Source: Prochlorococcus sp. AG-409-A19 (GTDB lineage: Bacteria; Cyanobacteriota; Cyanobacteriia; PCC-6307; Cyanobiaceae). Taken from it: a stretch of DNA of 64,000 nucleotides. Made by a program: the position numbers and the translations under genes. Positions 9,274 to 19,447 of this stretch are shown here, piece after piece (the stretch's first letter is position 1; every line of letters begins with the position of its first letter). The notes below the pieces were generated by a model that ran no database searches, was not told the origin of the DNA, and saw only the letters and a list, made by a program, of their open reading frames with translations. The stretch spans positions 45,153 to 109,152 of the forward strand of contig QCJH01000003.1 in assembly GCA_003216155.1 (NCBI GenBank). The letters run 5' to 3'.

Positions 9274-10012
9274 TTGTTTCAACAATCACTACTGATGCCC
9301 CATAGGAATCTCCACTATGACCATTAAGCTTATTGCCTAGAAAATGAGGGACTAAGAATGTAGGTATAACCCCTACAAGAATTCCATGAAATATAGGGAA
9401 TTGAATCTCCCAAGAATTATTTAATAGGGTGAAAATCATAAGAGCGGTTATTAAAGCTGTTAAGGCAGGAAATATATCAATCCAACCTCTCCTGAAATAG
9501 TGATGAAATGATGCTGAGCCTTTTTCCTTTAGGTAAGTAAAGTGATTAATTGCCCAAAGTGCTGAGCATCGGCCCCAAAAAGCAGCTATCGGGAAAGCGA
9601 AAGGTGCTCTTGTATTTAGTTTGGTCAGTGAAGCAATTTGAAGCATGATTATTAATAGAAGAGCAATGACTCCACTAGCACCAACCCTGCTGTCTTCCAT
9701 GGCTTCAAGACACCTTGCCTTGCCAGCAGCGAGGCCATCAGCAGTGTCCATAAGCCCATCAATATGAAGTCCACCAGTGACCCAAGCACTAAAAGCAATT
9801 GTGATTAGAGCTGAAGATATTTCTGGCCAACCAAAAAAAGTGAGAGCTATCCATAACCCTGATTGGATTGCTCCAATAAATAATCCTATGAATGGAGCAA
9901 ATCGAGCTATACGATTAAAAGTAGGTTTTGGCCAAGGCCAGCCAGGCAAAATTGAGTAAAAGACCCAAGCCCCTGCAAGATCATTTAGCCAGCTTGGGGT
10001 GACTACTTTCAA
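9245..10012 (-). CDS. cobS: Adenosylcobinamide-GDP ribazoletransferase (cobalamin-5'-phosphate synthase)
   Basis: CobS joins adenosylcobinamide-GDP to alpha-ribazole in the last stage of cobalamin (in picocyanobacteria, pseudocobalamin) synthesis. The 255-residue integral membrane protein shows the metal-binding motif GGLHIDGLMDTADG at 80-93, DSRVGASG at 107-114 and several long hydrophobic helices. The C-terminus (GHSGDSYGASV) carries the second conserved Asp-Ser motif. Length is standard. It converges with the kinase gene and faces away from tgt. Confidence 0.93.
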   Translation of the reverse strand: MKVVTPSWLNDLAGAWVFYSILPGWPWPKPTFNRIARFAPFIGLFIGAIQSGLWIALTFFGWPEISSALITIAFSAWVTGGLHIDGLMDTADGLAAGKARCLEAMEDSRVGASGVIALLLIIMLQIASLTKLNTRAPFAFPIAAFWGRCSALWAINHFTYLKEKGSASFHHYFRRGWIDIFPALTALITALMIFTLLNNSWEIQFPIFHGILVGVIPTFLVPHFLGNKLNGHSGDSYGASVVIVETIILLTLACL

Positions 10013-10081
10013 GGGCCTATCAAGGAATTCAATTTCAACCTAGGTTCAGTATCTGCATTTGTTGAGAGTTTATGGATTTAA

Positions 10082-11215
<1,134 letters not shown>

Positions 11216-11245
11216 CGTCCTTGCAACGTCCATAAATTCCTAGGG

Positions 11246-11389
11246 ATGGCCGCCTTAACGTTTGACATGCTTGCTCAACTGCCTGAGGCCTATCAGGCTT
11301 TTGCTCCAACAGTGGATATTTTGCCGCTAATACCAATTTTCTTTTTCCTATTGGTTTTTGTTTGGCAGGCTGCAGTTGGATTTCGTTGA
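11246..11389 (+). CDS. psbK: Photosystem II reaction centre protein PsbK
   Basis: An ATG at 11246 opens a 47-residue frame. The cyanobacterial PsbK precursor is recognisable: a short leader ([19 protein letters not shown]), then the mature part with [19 protein letters not shown] and ending AAVGFR. PsbK is a single-helix subunit at the edge of CP43. The GGG before the ATG is a weak ribosome binding site. Its last 42 bases overlap the 3' end of the minus-strand glycosyltransferase. Confidence 0.95.
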   Translation: MAALTFDMLAQLPEAYQAFAPTVDILPLIPIFFFLLVFVWQAAVGFR

Positions 11390-12145
11390 ATCAGCCTTTG
11401 AAGTTTGTTTGGTCTGAAGGAACACACCTAAGACGAAGCTTGACAAGTCAAAGACTCTGCCCAAACGGCATGGGTCTTTGACTAGTCGATATAGCCATTC
11501 AATTTGAAGCTTTTGCATCAATTGAGGCGCTCGTCTTTGTAAACCTGACCAAACATCAAAGCTGCCTCCTACCCCTATCCATAGGCCAGGGCATCCTTTT
11601 TTTTTAACCCTGCAGGACCACGTTTCTTGCAGGGGACTTCCTAATGCAACAAGCACTAAATCTGGATTTAGCTTTTTTAGGCTTGCCTCTATATCACGCC
11701 ATGATTCTTGGCGATGATATCCATGAGTTGACAGAATTAGTTGAAGTTTTGGAAGTTCTTCTGAGAAAATCTGAATTAGGCGATTTATTACTCTTGGCTT
11801 AGAACCAATTAGTGCAACTTTCCAGTCGTTTGATTCAGCATGAGTGAGTAAAGATCTGGCAAGGTCAATTCCAGGAAAATGATTGGTATTTATGCCTTGT
11901 GTGCGGAGTGCCCATGTAATACCTGCACTATCAGCAATTATTAAGTCAGCAGACCTAATTGAATTTAGAAGAGAGCAGTTTCTTGTCGCGCTAAGAAGTA
12001 TTTCTGAATTTAGAGTAACTATTTGACCTCCACCTTTGCTATGTAGATCTATTGCTGCAGATAAAGGGTCTCTGCAAATATCGACTGGAACTCCCAATAT
12101 AAATCTACGAATTTTATCTGTATTTGTATTGTTTTCTGCCTGCAC
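11348..12145 (-). CDS. WecG/TagA/CpsF-family glycosyltransferase
   Basis: The 265-residue protein has the family signature: GVPVDI near 19-24, [26 protein letters not shown] and [12 protein letters not shown], with [19 protein letters not shown] near the C-terminus. These enzymes transfer N-acetylmannosamine(uronic acid) or related sugars onto lipid-linked intermediates in surface polysaccharide synthesis. The donor here is unknown. The gene overlaps psbK by 42 bases at the 3' side and is followed upstream by the Gfo/Idh/MocA gene, only 11 bases away, which suggests one transcript for surface sugar metabolism. Confidence 0.88.
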   Translation of the reverse strand: MQAENNTNTDKIRRFILGVPVDICRDPLSAAIDLHSKGGGQIVTLNSEILLSATRNCSLLNSIRSADLIIADSAGITWALRTQGINTNHFPGIDLARSLLTHAESNDWKVALIGSKPRVINRLIQIFSEELPKLQLILSTHGYHRQESWRDIEASLKKLNPDLVLVALGSPLQETWSCRVKKKGCPGLWIGVGGSFDVWSGLQRRAPQLMQKLQIEWLYRLVKDPCRLGRVFDLSSFVLGVFLQTKQTSKADSTKSNCSLPNKNQ

Positions 12146-12156
12146 TTTTGAAGATT

Positions 12157-13161
12157 TTATATCGATTCTTTTAAGGGGAAGCCACTGCCTGGATGTTCTA
12201 CTGCATGTTCTATGAGGTCTGCCAAAAGTAGAGCTCGTGAAGCTTGTTCACCATCAACTTTTGGAGTCTCACGTCCACGAACACATTGTAAAAAATGCTC
12301 TAGTTCTGCATATAGGGGTTCAATAGAAGTTGTACTTACTTCTTCAATGAATCCATCATTGCGATATAGCAATTCACCATGATCTGCTGAATACCACTCA
12401 TGGGCACGTCTATGGATATGGAGGGTGTGGTTTAGGAAATCGGTTTCAACAAGACTTCCCCGACAATGAGCGCTAAGACTTCTTATTTTCCTGTGACTCA
12501 TTTTGCTGGCGGTAAGACTTGCTACTACTCCATTACTGAAGCCAAGGGTGGCGTTTACATAATCGATAGGGCCTCCTTCGCTTCTCCCACCGGCAGCGGC
12601 AAGCCTCACAACAGGCGCATTTGCTAGTTCTAGAACTAGATCAAGATCATGGATCATTAGATCAAGCACTACTGAAACGTCATTGGCTCGATCAGCATGA
12701 GGGCTATGACGGCGTGCTTCGAGAACTACTACTTCTTCATTTGTAACCACTTTTATTAGCTCTCTAAAAGCTGGATTGAATCTTTCAATATGACCTACCT
12801 GTAACAATCTTCCGGCTTTGCTTGCTGCTGTTATTAGCTCAGTAGCTTCATCTTGACTAGCAGCAATAGGTTTTTCAATTAATACATGTAAGCCAGCCTT
12901 TAAGCAGGCCAGTCCAACATGGTGATGAAGCATTGTTGGCACAGCAATGCAAACCGCCTCAACCTCGGATAGCAAACTGTGGTAGTCCTTGAACCATTTA
13001 CACCCAAATTGTTCTGTAGCTAGGCGTCCTCGCTCATTATCAGGATCAGATACACCTACAAGTTCAGCGTCCCTTAGCAGACTCAGAACACGGGCATGAT
13101 GCCAACCCATGTTGCCTATACCAATAACTCCTACCTTCACGGGAACCATGGGTTTGGTCAT
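12157..13161 (-). CDS. Gfo/Idh/MocA-family sugar oxidoreductase
   Basis: The 334-residue protein has an N-terminal Rossmann fold with GIGNMG at 14-19, the catalytic Lys in EKP (96-98, HVLIEKPIAAS) and a downstream DLMIHDLDLV segment with the conserved His/Asp. Such enzymes use NAD(P) to oxidise or reduce a sugar or nucleotide sugar. The pairing with a WecG-type glycosyltransferase suggests a UDP-sugar substrate, but the sequence does not fix it. Start ATG 13161 leaves a 40-base gap to the CBS-domain gene. Confidence 0.88.
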   Translation of the reverse strand: MTKPMVPVKVGVIGIGNMGWHHARVLSLLRDAELVGVSDPDNERGRLATEQFGCKWFKDYHSLLSEVEAVCIAVPTMLHHHVGLACLKAGLHVLIEKPIAASQDEATELITAASKAGRLLQVGHIERFNPAFRELIKVVTNEEVVVLEARRHSPHADRANDVSVVLDLMIHDLDLVLELANAPVVRLAAAGGRSEGGPIDYVNATLGFSNGVVASLTASKMSHRKIRSLSAHCRGSLVETDFLNHTLHIHRRAHEWYSADHGELLYRNDGFIEEVSTTSIEPLYAELEHFLQCVRGRETPKVDGEQASRALLLADLIEHAVEHPGSGFPLKESI

Positions 13162-13201
13162 CGGAAGGTCTTCTTCGAAACGTTGTTGTGATTATCTACG
13201 A

Positions 13202-14491
13202 TCACTCTTGGGGAATTTCGACACTTGGCAAAATAAGTTTCACACGTTTAATACATGGACCATTCATTTGACTTATTTCAAAAACAAGAGAACCAAAATT
13301 TAGAATTTCTCCTGCAGAAGGAATATGTTGAAGTTTCTCTAATAGAAATCCAGCTAGGGTGTGATGATCATCAGCCTCTGGTAAGGCAAGATTTAATTGG
13401 CGATTGAGCTCAATAATTTCAAAATCACCAGCTATAAGCCAAGTATTTGATTGACTTTCGATTTTTAGTAGATCAGGCTCCTCATTATCTTGCTGTAGTT
13501 CTTCTCCGACAATTTCACCTGTTAGGTCAGCAGCTGTTACTAGACCTTCAATCCCACCATGCTCATCAACGACAAGTAGGAGTGGCTGCCCACTTCGGAT
13601 CATTGGTAACAGTTCAGCAAGAGTACTTGTTTCAAGGACTTTTGTTGCTGGTTCAAGATATGGATTCAGGAGGGTATTGGCTTGCATAGCACCTTGAGAA
13701 ATTGGCTCAGCAAGTTGACGCAAATCGATTACTCCCTTCACGTCATCAAGAGATTGCCCAATTACAGGGAAACGAGCATGTCGAGTTTGATGGACAGCTC
13801 TCATTAGCTCAGCGAAGCGAACATCTACGGGGAGAGTGACCATGCCAGAACGGGGGATCATTACTTCTCGAACTTGGGTATCACGTAAGGCGAAAACACC
13901 TTCAAGAATGTTCCTTTCATCAGGGCGAAGTCCTGTAACACCTCCAGTCTCAATAAGGGTTTCCAACTCACCTGCCGATAGAGCTGGGATTAGTGCATCC
14001 CATTTCGCAGTTAACCCAACTAATTTTAGTAAAAGTGAAGCAACTCTTTCTAAGAGATTAAGAAAGGGGCCTAGGGCTTTCATTACTGCTTCAAGGAGCG
14101 GTGCTAACCGGAGTGCTGCTGTCTCTGGACGGTTGAGTACTAAAGCTTTTGGTAAAAGGCCCGAAACCAAGGTCGCAATCATTACAAGGGCAAGGAAAAG
14201 ACAAACGTCAAGCCAGCGTCCAGTGGAGGGGTTGATGGGCCACCAACGTTGCCCCAAACTTCTGCCAAGCCACCCAATTGCTACAAGCGCTAGTGTCCCT
14301 CCAAGTTGGGAAACCATTAGTGCTCTGCGAAGTCGCCCTTGCAATCTATGAATAGATAAAGCTCCTTTTTTTCTTTCTTCAATAAGTCCCTGGACTCGAC
14401 TTGGCCGAAGTCGCAATAAAGCAACTTCTCCAGCAGCAAAGAAAGCTGGTAGGACAAGTAATAAAACTAGGATGAGCAATCGCAATTGCAT
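13202..14491 (-). CDS. CNNM/HlyC-CorC family membrane protein with CBS pair
   Basis: The 429-residue protein starts with a DUF21 transmembrane region (about 1-190: a hydrophobic N-terminal helix ending in PAFFAAGEVALLRLRPSR, and two further helices). A CBS pair follows (VMIPRSGMVTLPVDV, then LLLVVDEHGGIEGLVTAADL), and a C-terminal CorC_HlyC domain (about 340-420, LAGFLLEKLQHIPSAGE). Relatives are annotated as hemolysins but act as magnesium/cobalt exporters. It is transcribed away from pyrE, with the tRNA region upstream. Confidence 0.9.
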   Translation of the reverse strand: MQLRLLILVLLLVLPAFFAAGEVALLRLRPSRVQGLIEERKKGALSIHRLQGRLRRALMVSQLGGTLALVAIGWLGRSLGQRWWPINPSTGRWLDVCLFLALVMIATLVSGLLPKALVLNRPETAALRLAPLLEAVMKALGPFLNLLERVASLLLKLVGLTAKWDALIPALSAGELETLIETGGVTGLRPDERNILEGVFALRDTQVREVMIPRSGMVTLPVDVRFAELMRAVHQTRHARFPVIGQSLDDVKGVIDLRQLAEPISQGAMQANTLLNPYLEPATKVLETSTLAELLPMIRSGQPLLLVVDEHGGIEGLVTAADLTGEIVGEELQQDNEEPDLLKIESQSNTWLIAGDFEIIELNRQLNLALPEADDHHTLAGFLLEKLQHIPSAGEILNFGSLVFEISQMNGPCIKRVKLILPSVEIPQE

Positions 14492-14506
14492 TTAAGTGAG
14501 GAGAGT

Positions 14507-14596
14507 GGATGTCACGAGGGTCGAACTTGCCCTGGGCGAATTATGAGTTCGAGTAAACTTAGTTATTGCAATGGATTAGGGGCAAGCCCTCGCGAC
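14507..14596 (-). pseudogene. tRNA-like relic with long hairpin potential
   Basis: Read on the minus strand, the 3' half (about 14507-14556) aligns with the intact tRNA at 14658-14730: anticodon loop CTCATAA, variable region and T loop with TTCGA, roughly three quarters identical by eye. The stems are broken (T-stem A/C mismatch) and the 5' half no longer gives an acceptor arm. Instead, minus-strand bases 14596-14580 pair with 14532-14526 and 14520-14511 (10 + 7 bp, one G-U), leaving TTCGA bulged. It is a tRNA pseudogene by sequence; a structured small RNA is possible. Confidence 0.65.
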
Positions 14597-14599
14597 TTG

Positions 14600-14622
14600 A
14601 AGCAGCTTGCTGCTTGCTTTTT
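14600..14622 (+). terminator. Hairpin with short T tract (possible terminator)
   Basis: AAGCAGC (14600-14606) pairs with GCTGCTT (14609-14615) around a two-base loop, followed by GCTTTTTAA. The T tract is on the plus strand, but no plus-strand gene ends here, so it may be a chance hairpin or belong to an unannotated transcript from the tRNA relic region. Confidence 0.35.
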
Positions 14623-14657
14623 AATGAGTGAATTGAATGAATTTAAAAAGGTGGCAA

Positions 14658-14730
14658 TGGGGGTCGCGAGGATCGAACTCGCCTTAGCCAAATTATGAGT
14701 TTGGTGCATTCACCAGATTGCTAGACCCCC
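14658..14730 (-). tRNA. tRNA with anticodon CAU (Met, possibly Ile2)
   Basis: The minus strand folds as a full cloverleaf. Acceptor stem GGGGGTC/GACCCCC closes it, with discriminator A; the D arm is a short 3-bp GCA/TGC stem. Anticodon stem CCAAA/TTTGG carries loop CTCATAA (anticodon CAT). The variable loop has 5 bases, and T arm GCGAG/CTCGC encloses TTCGATC. The CCA is not encoded. The anticodon stem lacks the three G-C pairs of initiator tRNA, so it is elongator Met or the lysidine-modified Ile2. Cloverleaf inspection alone cannot decide between these two. Confidence 0.93.
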
Positions 14731-14807
14731 CAACCTGGGTTAACCAGTCAACTAGAGGTTAATGCCTTGGGTGATAGTCATCAAATAATGAATTAACTGG
14801 AAAATCT

Positions 14808-14906
14808 TTAAGTCTTTGTTGGTGGGCGAATTCTCACTTTTCTGCTTCCTATTGGATCTGCAAAAGATTTGAGCCATCTCAACCCTTCTTTGCCTAATGC
14901 TTCCAC
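14808..14906 (-). CDS. Possible very small basic protein
   Basis: The minus frame from GTG 14906 encodes 32 residues, including EALGKEGLRWLKSFADP and ending VRIRPPTKT before TAA. The frame stays open some ten codons further upstream (no ATG). The balanced, coding-like amino-acid mix (LRWLKSFADPIGSRK) is unlike chance AT-rich sequence. I do not recognise a family. It lies between the tRNA and divergent pyrE. It could be a real microprotein, a relic of a longer gene, or chance. Confidence 0.33.
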   Translation of the reverse strand: MEALGKEGLRWLKSFADPIGSRKVRIRPPTKT

Positions 14907-15012
14907 AAATCTGCTAACACATTCAATGTATAGGCGTTAAGACCTTAGGGTGAAAATCGCTAGAGAGCTATTAAGTGCAAAAGAGCTAAAACACCTTGAC
15001 GCAAGAATCACC

Positions 15013-15597
15013 ATGAGTCCCATTCCCCTTTCGCAAGAGAATTTCAGTGATGAGCTTCTAAGCATGATCGCAAGAGATGCTTATCGTTTCGGTGATTTCA
15101 CCTTGGCATCTGGTCGAAAGAGTAATCATTATGTGAATTGCAAACCTGTGAGCTTGAGTGGTCCAGGTCTGGTAAAGCTTGGGTTTCTACTTTTAGATCA
15201 AGTTGAGTCGGATGCTGTTGCAGTTGCTGGTTTAACACTAGGCGCAGACCCACTTGTCTCTGCAGTAGCAATGGCTTCAGCGCTAATTAAGCGCCCTTTA
15301 AATGCATTGATAGTTAGGAAAGAGGTAAAAGATCATGGGACAGGTTCTTGGTTAGAGGGCCCACTTCCTGCGAAGGGTTCAAGAATTACTGTTTTAGAAG
15401 ATGTAGTTACAACTGGTGGGTCCGCTATTAAAGCAGTAAAACAGTTAAGAAAATCTGGGTATTTAGTTGAAAGAGTGGTCGCAATTGTTGATCGTAATGA
15501 AGGCGGTTCTTCAGCCATGAAGGATTTTAATTTGGACTTGTTAAGTCTTTTTGAGATGACTCAGGTAGTTGACCGGGCGCGAGCCTTAGGTAAATGA
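15013..15597 (+). CDS. pyrE: Orotate phosphoribosyltransferase
   Basis: PyrE makes OMP from orotate and PRPP in pyrimidine synthesis. With the ATG at 15013 ([12 protein letters not shown]) it has 194 residues, the usual cyanobacterial size; GTG 14950 would add 21 residues outside the family. [16 protein letters not shown] near 29-44 is the orotate-side N-terminus, and the PRPP loop [10 protein letters not shown] is at 129-138. Its stop overlaps the ygfZ start (ATGA, 4 bases), so the two are translationally coupled. Confidence 0.95.
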   Translation: MSPIPLSQENFSDELLSMIARDAYRFGDFTLASGRKSNHYVNCKPVSLSGPGLVKLGFLLLDQVESDAVAVAGLTLGADPLVSAVAMASALIKRPLNALIVRKEVKDHGTGSWLEGPLPAKGSRITVLEDVVTTGGSAIKAVKQLRKSGYLVERVVAIVDRNEGGSSAMKDFNLDLLSLFEMTQVVDRARALGK

Positions 15598-16445
15598 GTA
15601 TTGATCGAGAATTAGTATGGGATGCAACTTTCCCACTATTACGCTTAAAAGGTTTAGGTAGTCGAGTATTTCTTAACGGTCAAACCAGTGCAGACATGTT
15701 ATCTGCTATTGATGGCGATTGGATTAAAAGTTGCTGGCTTACTGCTTCTGGTCGTATAAGAGCATTATTTGAGATTAGGTTAACACCTGAAGGAGCAGAT
15801 ATTCTTATTTTAGTAGGTGATATTAAAAAGGTGTATAAAGAGTTTGAAAAGGTAATTTTTCCTGCTGATAAATTGCATTTAGATGGTCATACTTTCATTA
15901 GGAGATTGCAATTATTAAAGGACTTGGATGCAAAATCGCGCGAATTTATTTTTAGAGAAGTTGGCGACTCAACAATGCCGGATGAATTCTCTAAATGTAC
16001 TGTTGCTTCAGAAGATGAGCTTGAATACTGGAGAATACAGCAAGGATTGCCAAGTAGTGGTGAAATCAATGGAGAAACAAATCCTTTTGAACTTGGCTTG
16101 TCAGAATGGTTGAGCCTTAGTAAAGGTTGCTATTTGGGACAGGAAACAATTGCTAAGTTATTTAATAGTGGAGGGATTAAGCAACAGTTACGTTTCTGGA
16201 AAGCAGAATCTCAGGTTTTAGGAGGAGAGCAACTTCAAGCCTTTAATTTGAATGATAATTCTCCCAATAGAGCTGGCACGATAACTTCAGTGATTAAGGT
16301 TCCTGGTCGGGAAAGTTATGTAGGGTTAGCGTTGGTTAGACGTCAATTTTTAGAGCAAGAAGAATTACTTTTGATGGGGGATATTTCTAGAAGGGTCGAA
16401 TTGACTACTCCTAAGGCTTTTGTTATGCCAACTTTCAGAATGTAA
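15594..16445 (+). CDS. ygfZ: Folate-binding YgfZ/GcvT-like protein
   Basis: This 283-residue protein resembles the T-protein of glycine cleavage but carries the YgfZ signature KGCYLGQE at 177-184 with its conserved Cys. YgfZ binds folate and supports iron-sulfur cluster enzymes, probably in repair or assembly. A WRIQQGLP segment at 146-153 precedes it. It overlaps pyrE by 4 bases at its start, and its last 81 bases overlap the convergent nuclease gene on the other strand, which is long for this genome. Confidence 0.9.
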   Translation: MSIDRELVWDATFPLLRLKGLGSRVFLNGQTSADMLSAIDGDWIKSCWLTASGRIRALFEIRLTPEGADILILVGDIKKVYKEFEKVIFPADKLHLDGHTFIRRLQLLKDLDAKSREFIFREVGDSTMPDEFSKCTVASEDELEYWRIQQGLPSSGEINGETNPFELGLSEWLSLSKGCYLGQETIAKLFNSGGIKQQLRFWKAESQVLGGEQLQAFNLNDNSPNRAGTITSVIKVPGRESYVGLALVRRQFLEQEELLLMGDISRRVELTTPKAFVMPTFRM

Positions 16446-17927
16446 ATTTTGCTCTGGGTAAAAACCATCTTTATTTAAAAGCCATGAAATTACAGCAAAA
16501 GTTGCAAGGCAATCATCTTGGTTGTATTGGAAGATCTTAACTAGATTATTAGAGTGGCAATTTTTCTGAGATTTAGAATCCTTCCATTGGCGCCACCAGA
16601 GAAGAGCTCTTGCGCCATCGACTCCTTTCTGATGCCACTCAAACCCAAGCCAGCTTGCGACACTTTTCAAGCCATAGCTACTTATAGGTAGTCGCCAATT
16701 CTTTCTAATTCTTTTATGTACATCAATTAGGCGGCTCCTTAAAACTCTTAGTTGCAAGTCTGAGCAACCTTGTCGCTTGGCCATGCGAAGAATGGTCAGA
16801 GATTCTGTTTCTCCATAATGAAGAATTGGCCACTCCGGATTCAATGAAAGCTTCGTTTGTATTCTATTCCAAGATTTCTTTTCTCCATGGCTGGGGAGCA
16901 TTAAAAGAGGATGATATTTAAAATTTTCTATATCCCAAAGTCCATATTTGTTTTTTTTCAATTTAACGAAGCCATGCAAGAAGTCCTCTTGGGCATCAGG
17001 GTCTGATTCAATATCATATAGGTACATCCCTTTTGCTATTTGAAGCTCTGGTAATGCAGGAGAAGGTAGTAAACGATCGCAGGTGTTATGTCTTTGGGCT
17101 TTCGCTTGTGCAATAATCTCATTGGCGATTGAACAATGTTGTTCTCCAAATTTCTCTAAACGTTTAGAAAGATCAAGTGGGTTTGTTTCAGCTAGCTCGT
17201 TTAACCCTTGGATTCCTAACTCTTGCAAAATTTTGCGGCGACTGGCTCCAATACCGCTGATTTCGCTTAGATGACCTTCTTCTTTTGCTTGCTTATTACA
17301 TAGACCTCGCCATGAGCAGAGAGTGCATTTACGTCGATCAGCTGTAATAGGAGGGGCTTCTTTAGAAATAAGGTCTATAGAAAGTTTGTCTAAAGCTTCT
17401 ATTAGTTGTCGCTTAATAGGTTTATTTATATTGATTTGTTCTAGCTCTAATTTTTTGCCACCCCCTGAAACAGCTAACCCATTAGGAACTGGTGCTTTTT
17501 GAAAAGATTCTAGTAATACACAAGACATTGCTAAAGCTAGTTTGTGCTCTCGAGTAAGCCTTCGTCCTTGACGGGCTAATACAGGCCTATATGCATATTC
17601 ACCCCAAATACTTTTTCCTTTTACTTTTTGAAGTAAAGGTGGGTGCGCTTCTAGTAAATATCCTTTTGAACCTGTAGTGCTTTTAAGCCTTAGCCCTAAG
17701 ACCCCTGAGGCACCTTGCTTGCAAGCTTCAATTCCCCTTTTCGGCTTTTGAGGTAATAAGGCAACAAAGCACCTTTGTTGGTCATCCAGTTGCAAAGTGC
17801 GATGTGCACTCCACTGCCTTTTTGTACCATCTTCATGGTAGTCAAGCCAAGCACGTCTTCTGCAACGTATCCAGCTGCGAAGCAGACGATCAGTAAGAAC
17901 TTGTGAGGCTAGTTGGGTGTCACCCAT
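16365..17927 (-). CDS. TM0106-family RecB-like putative nuclease
   Basis: The 520-residue protein has a PD-(D/E)xK nuclease-like N-terminal half followed by a Cys cluster (CTLCSWRGLC near 206-215) and a helix-hairpin-helix-like stretch (ISGIGASRRKILQELGI). The C-terminal half looks like an RNase H-type 3'-5' exonuclease (MYLYDIESDPD, ... YNQDDCLAT). Proteins of this TM0106 type are conserved in cyanobacteria; their cellular role is not defined, though a DNA or RNA trimming role is expected. It converges with ygfZ and diverges from the phosphoglucomutase gene. Confidence 0.85.
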   Translation of the reverse strand: MGDTQLASQVLTDRLLRSWIRCRRRAWLDYHEDGTKRQWSAHRTLQLDDQQRCFVALLPQKPKRGIEACKQGASGVLGLRLKSTTGSKGYLLEAHPPLLQKVKGKSIWGEYAYRPVLARQGRRLTREHKLALAMSCVLLESFQKAPVPNGLAVSGGGKKLELEQININKPIKRQLIEALDKLSIDLISKEAPPITADRRKCTLCSWRGLCNKQAKEEGHLSEISGIGASRRKILQELGIQGLNELAETNPLDLSKRLEKFGEQHCSIANEIIAQAKAQRHNTCDRLLPSPALPELQIAKGMYLYDIESDPDAQEDFLHGFVKLKKNKYGLWDIENFKYHPLLMLPSHGEKKSWNRIQTKLSLNPEWPILHYGETESLTILRMAKRQGCSDLQLRVLRSRLIDVHKRIRKNWRLPISSYGLKSVASWLGFEWHQKGVDGARALLWWRQWKDSKSQKNCHSNNLVKIFQYNQDDCLATFAVISWLLNKDGFYPEQNLHSESWHNKSLRSSQFDPSRNIPHQK

Positions 17928-17980
17928 TTGATGAGGTTAGACCCTTTGCCTGCTAGATCCAGTTGAGAGCTTTATTTTCA

Positions 17981-19447
17981 ATGTCGTCTAATCATCTCCC
18001 TTTATCTGCTTCCCCTATCCAATTTGGCACTGATGGATGGAGAGGAATATTAGGTGTTGATGTAACGCTAGACAGGCTGCTGAGAGTGGCTGCTGCATCG
18101 GCTCAGGAGCTTGCATATCAAGCTCCTTCAGATTTAAAGAAAAGTCGAAGAGTCATCATTGGGTTTGACCGTCGTTTCCTTGCACCTGAATTTGCCGAGG
18201 CAATAGCAGCTTCAGTACGTGGCTGTGACCTAGAACCGCTTCTCACTGAGACGCCAGTGCCTACTCCAGCATGCAGTTGGGCAGTAATAGAAAAGCAAGC
18301 ATTAGGTGCTCTTGTAATAACAGCAAGTCATAATCCTTCTGAGTGGATTGGATTAAAGATTAAGGGACCCTTTGGCGGTTCTGTTCAGGGTGATTTCACT
18401 AAAGCTGTTGAGTTAAGACTTGCTGCTGGTGGAAAATGCATCCCTATTAAGGGGATTACAAAAAGGTTTGATGGGCGGAAGGAACATCTAGACGGCTTGA
18501 GGAGAAAGTTCGATATTCCTCGCTTGGCAAGTGGTCTTCGTGAGATGGGAATAAAAGTAATTGTTGACCCGATGCATGGCTCAGCTGCGGGATGTATCCC
18601 TGACTTATTTGGGACTTTCGGTGAGAATATTATTGAGGAAATCCGTGGCGAACGTGATCCACTTTTTGGTGGGAATCCCCCTGAACCTTTAGCTCCTTAC
18701 CTGACTGATTTAATTCAATCAGTCAAAAGTGCTTCGAAGATTGATAAATCAGCTATTGGTTTGGTTTTTGATGGAGATGGAGACCGAATAGCTGCAATTG
18801 ATGAGGATGGAGGATTTTGCAGTACTCAACTTCTTATGCCGTTATTGATTGACCATCTTGCACGAGTTAGAAAGTTGCCTGGTTCAGTAGTAAAAACAGT
18901 TAGTGGATCTGATTTGATGACTCTTGTTGCTAAAGACCTAGACAGAAATATTATAGAACTTCCTGTAGGGTTTAAATATATTGCTACTGAAATGTTGTCC
19001 GGTGAGGTTCTTGTAGGAGGTGAAGAGTCAGGAGGTGTTGGCTTTGGTATACATCTTCCAGAACGAGATGCATTATTTGCTGCTTTGTTGATTTTGGAGG
19101 CCCTTGTTCAAGACCGGCTTCCTCTTGGGGCTCGTATTAAGTTGTTGCAAGATCGTTTTGGAGGTGGGAGTCAATATGACCGCATTGATATCAGATTGGA
19201 AAATATGGATTCAAGGCATAGATTGGAATCTTTGTTATTAGAAACCCCACCTAAATCAGCGGCTGGTTATTGTGTAAAAGAGGTTATTAGAACGGATGGG
19301 TTGAAACTTCGTCTTGGGCATAGCCATTGGTTGATGATGCGTTTTTCTGGGACAGAACCCTTGCTGAGGCTTTATTGCGAAGCACCAACTAAGCAAGAAT
19401 TGGATAAGACTTTGGCTTGGGCAAAGGATTTAGCGAAAAAGATATGA
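17981..19447 (+). CDS. Phosphoglucomutase/phosphomannomutase family protein
   Basis: With ATG 17981 (MSSNHLPLSASPIQFGTDGWRG) the protein has 488 residues; TTG 17963 is a weaker start. The alpha-D-phosphohexomutase features are complete: FGTDGWRG at 15-22, catalytic Ser116 in TASHNPS (114-120), metal loop DGDGDR, sugar loop GEESGG and phosphate loop RFSGTEP. It interconverts hexose 1- and 6-phosphates for glycogen and nucleotide-sugar synthesis; glucose versus mannose preference cannot be read from this. Its end overlaps rdgB (ATGA). Confidence 0.92.
   Translation: MSSNHLPLSASPIQFGTDGWRGILGVDVTLDRLLRVAAASAQELAYQAPSDLKKSRRVIIGFDRRFLAPEFAEAIAASVRGCDLEPLLTETPVPTPACSWAVIEKQALGALVITASHNPSEWIGLKIKGPFGGSVQGDFTKAVELRLAAGGKCIPIKGITKRFDGRKEHLDGLRRKFDIPRLASGLREMGIKVIVDPMHGSAAGCIPDLFGTFGENIIEEIRGERDPLFGGNPPEPLAPYLTDLIQSVKSASKIDKSAIGLVFDGDGDRIAAIDEDGGFCSTQLLMPLLIDHLARVRKLPGSVVKTVSGSDLMTLVAKDLDRNIIELPVGFKYIATEMLSGEVLVGGEESGGVGFGIHLPERDALFAALLILEALVQDRLPLGARIKLLQDRFGGGSQYDRIDIRLENMDSRHRLESLLLETPPKSAAGYCVKEVIRTDGLKLRLGHSHWLMMRFSGTEPLLRLYCEAPTKQELDKTLAWAKDLAKKI

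Noticed and set aside
13836..14351. Long plus-strand open frame (171 codons) within the CBS-domain protein gene
   Set aside because: It is antisense to a well-supported minus-strand gene with complete DUF21/CBS/CorC motifs, and its own product is Ser/Arg-rich without a recognisable fold.
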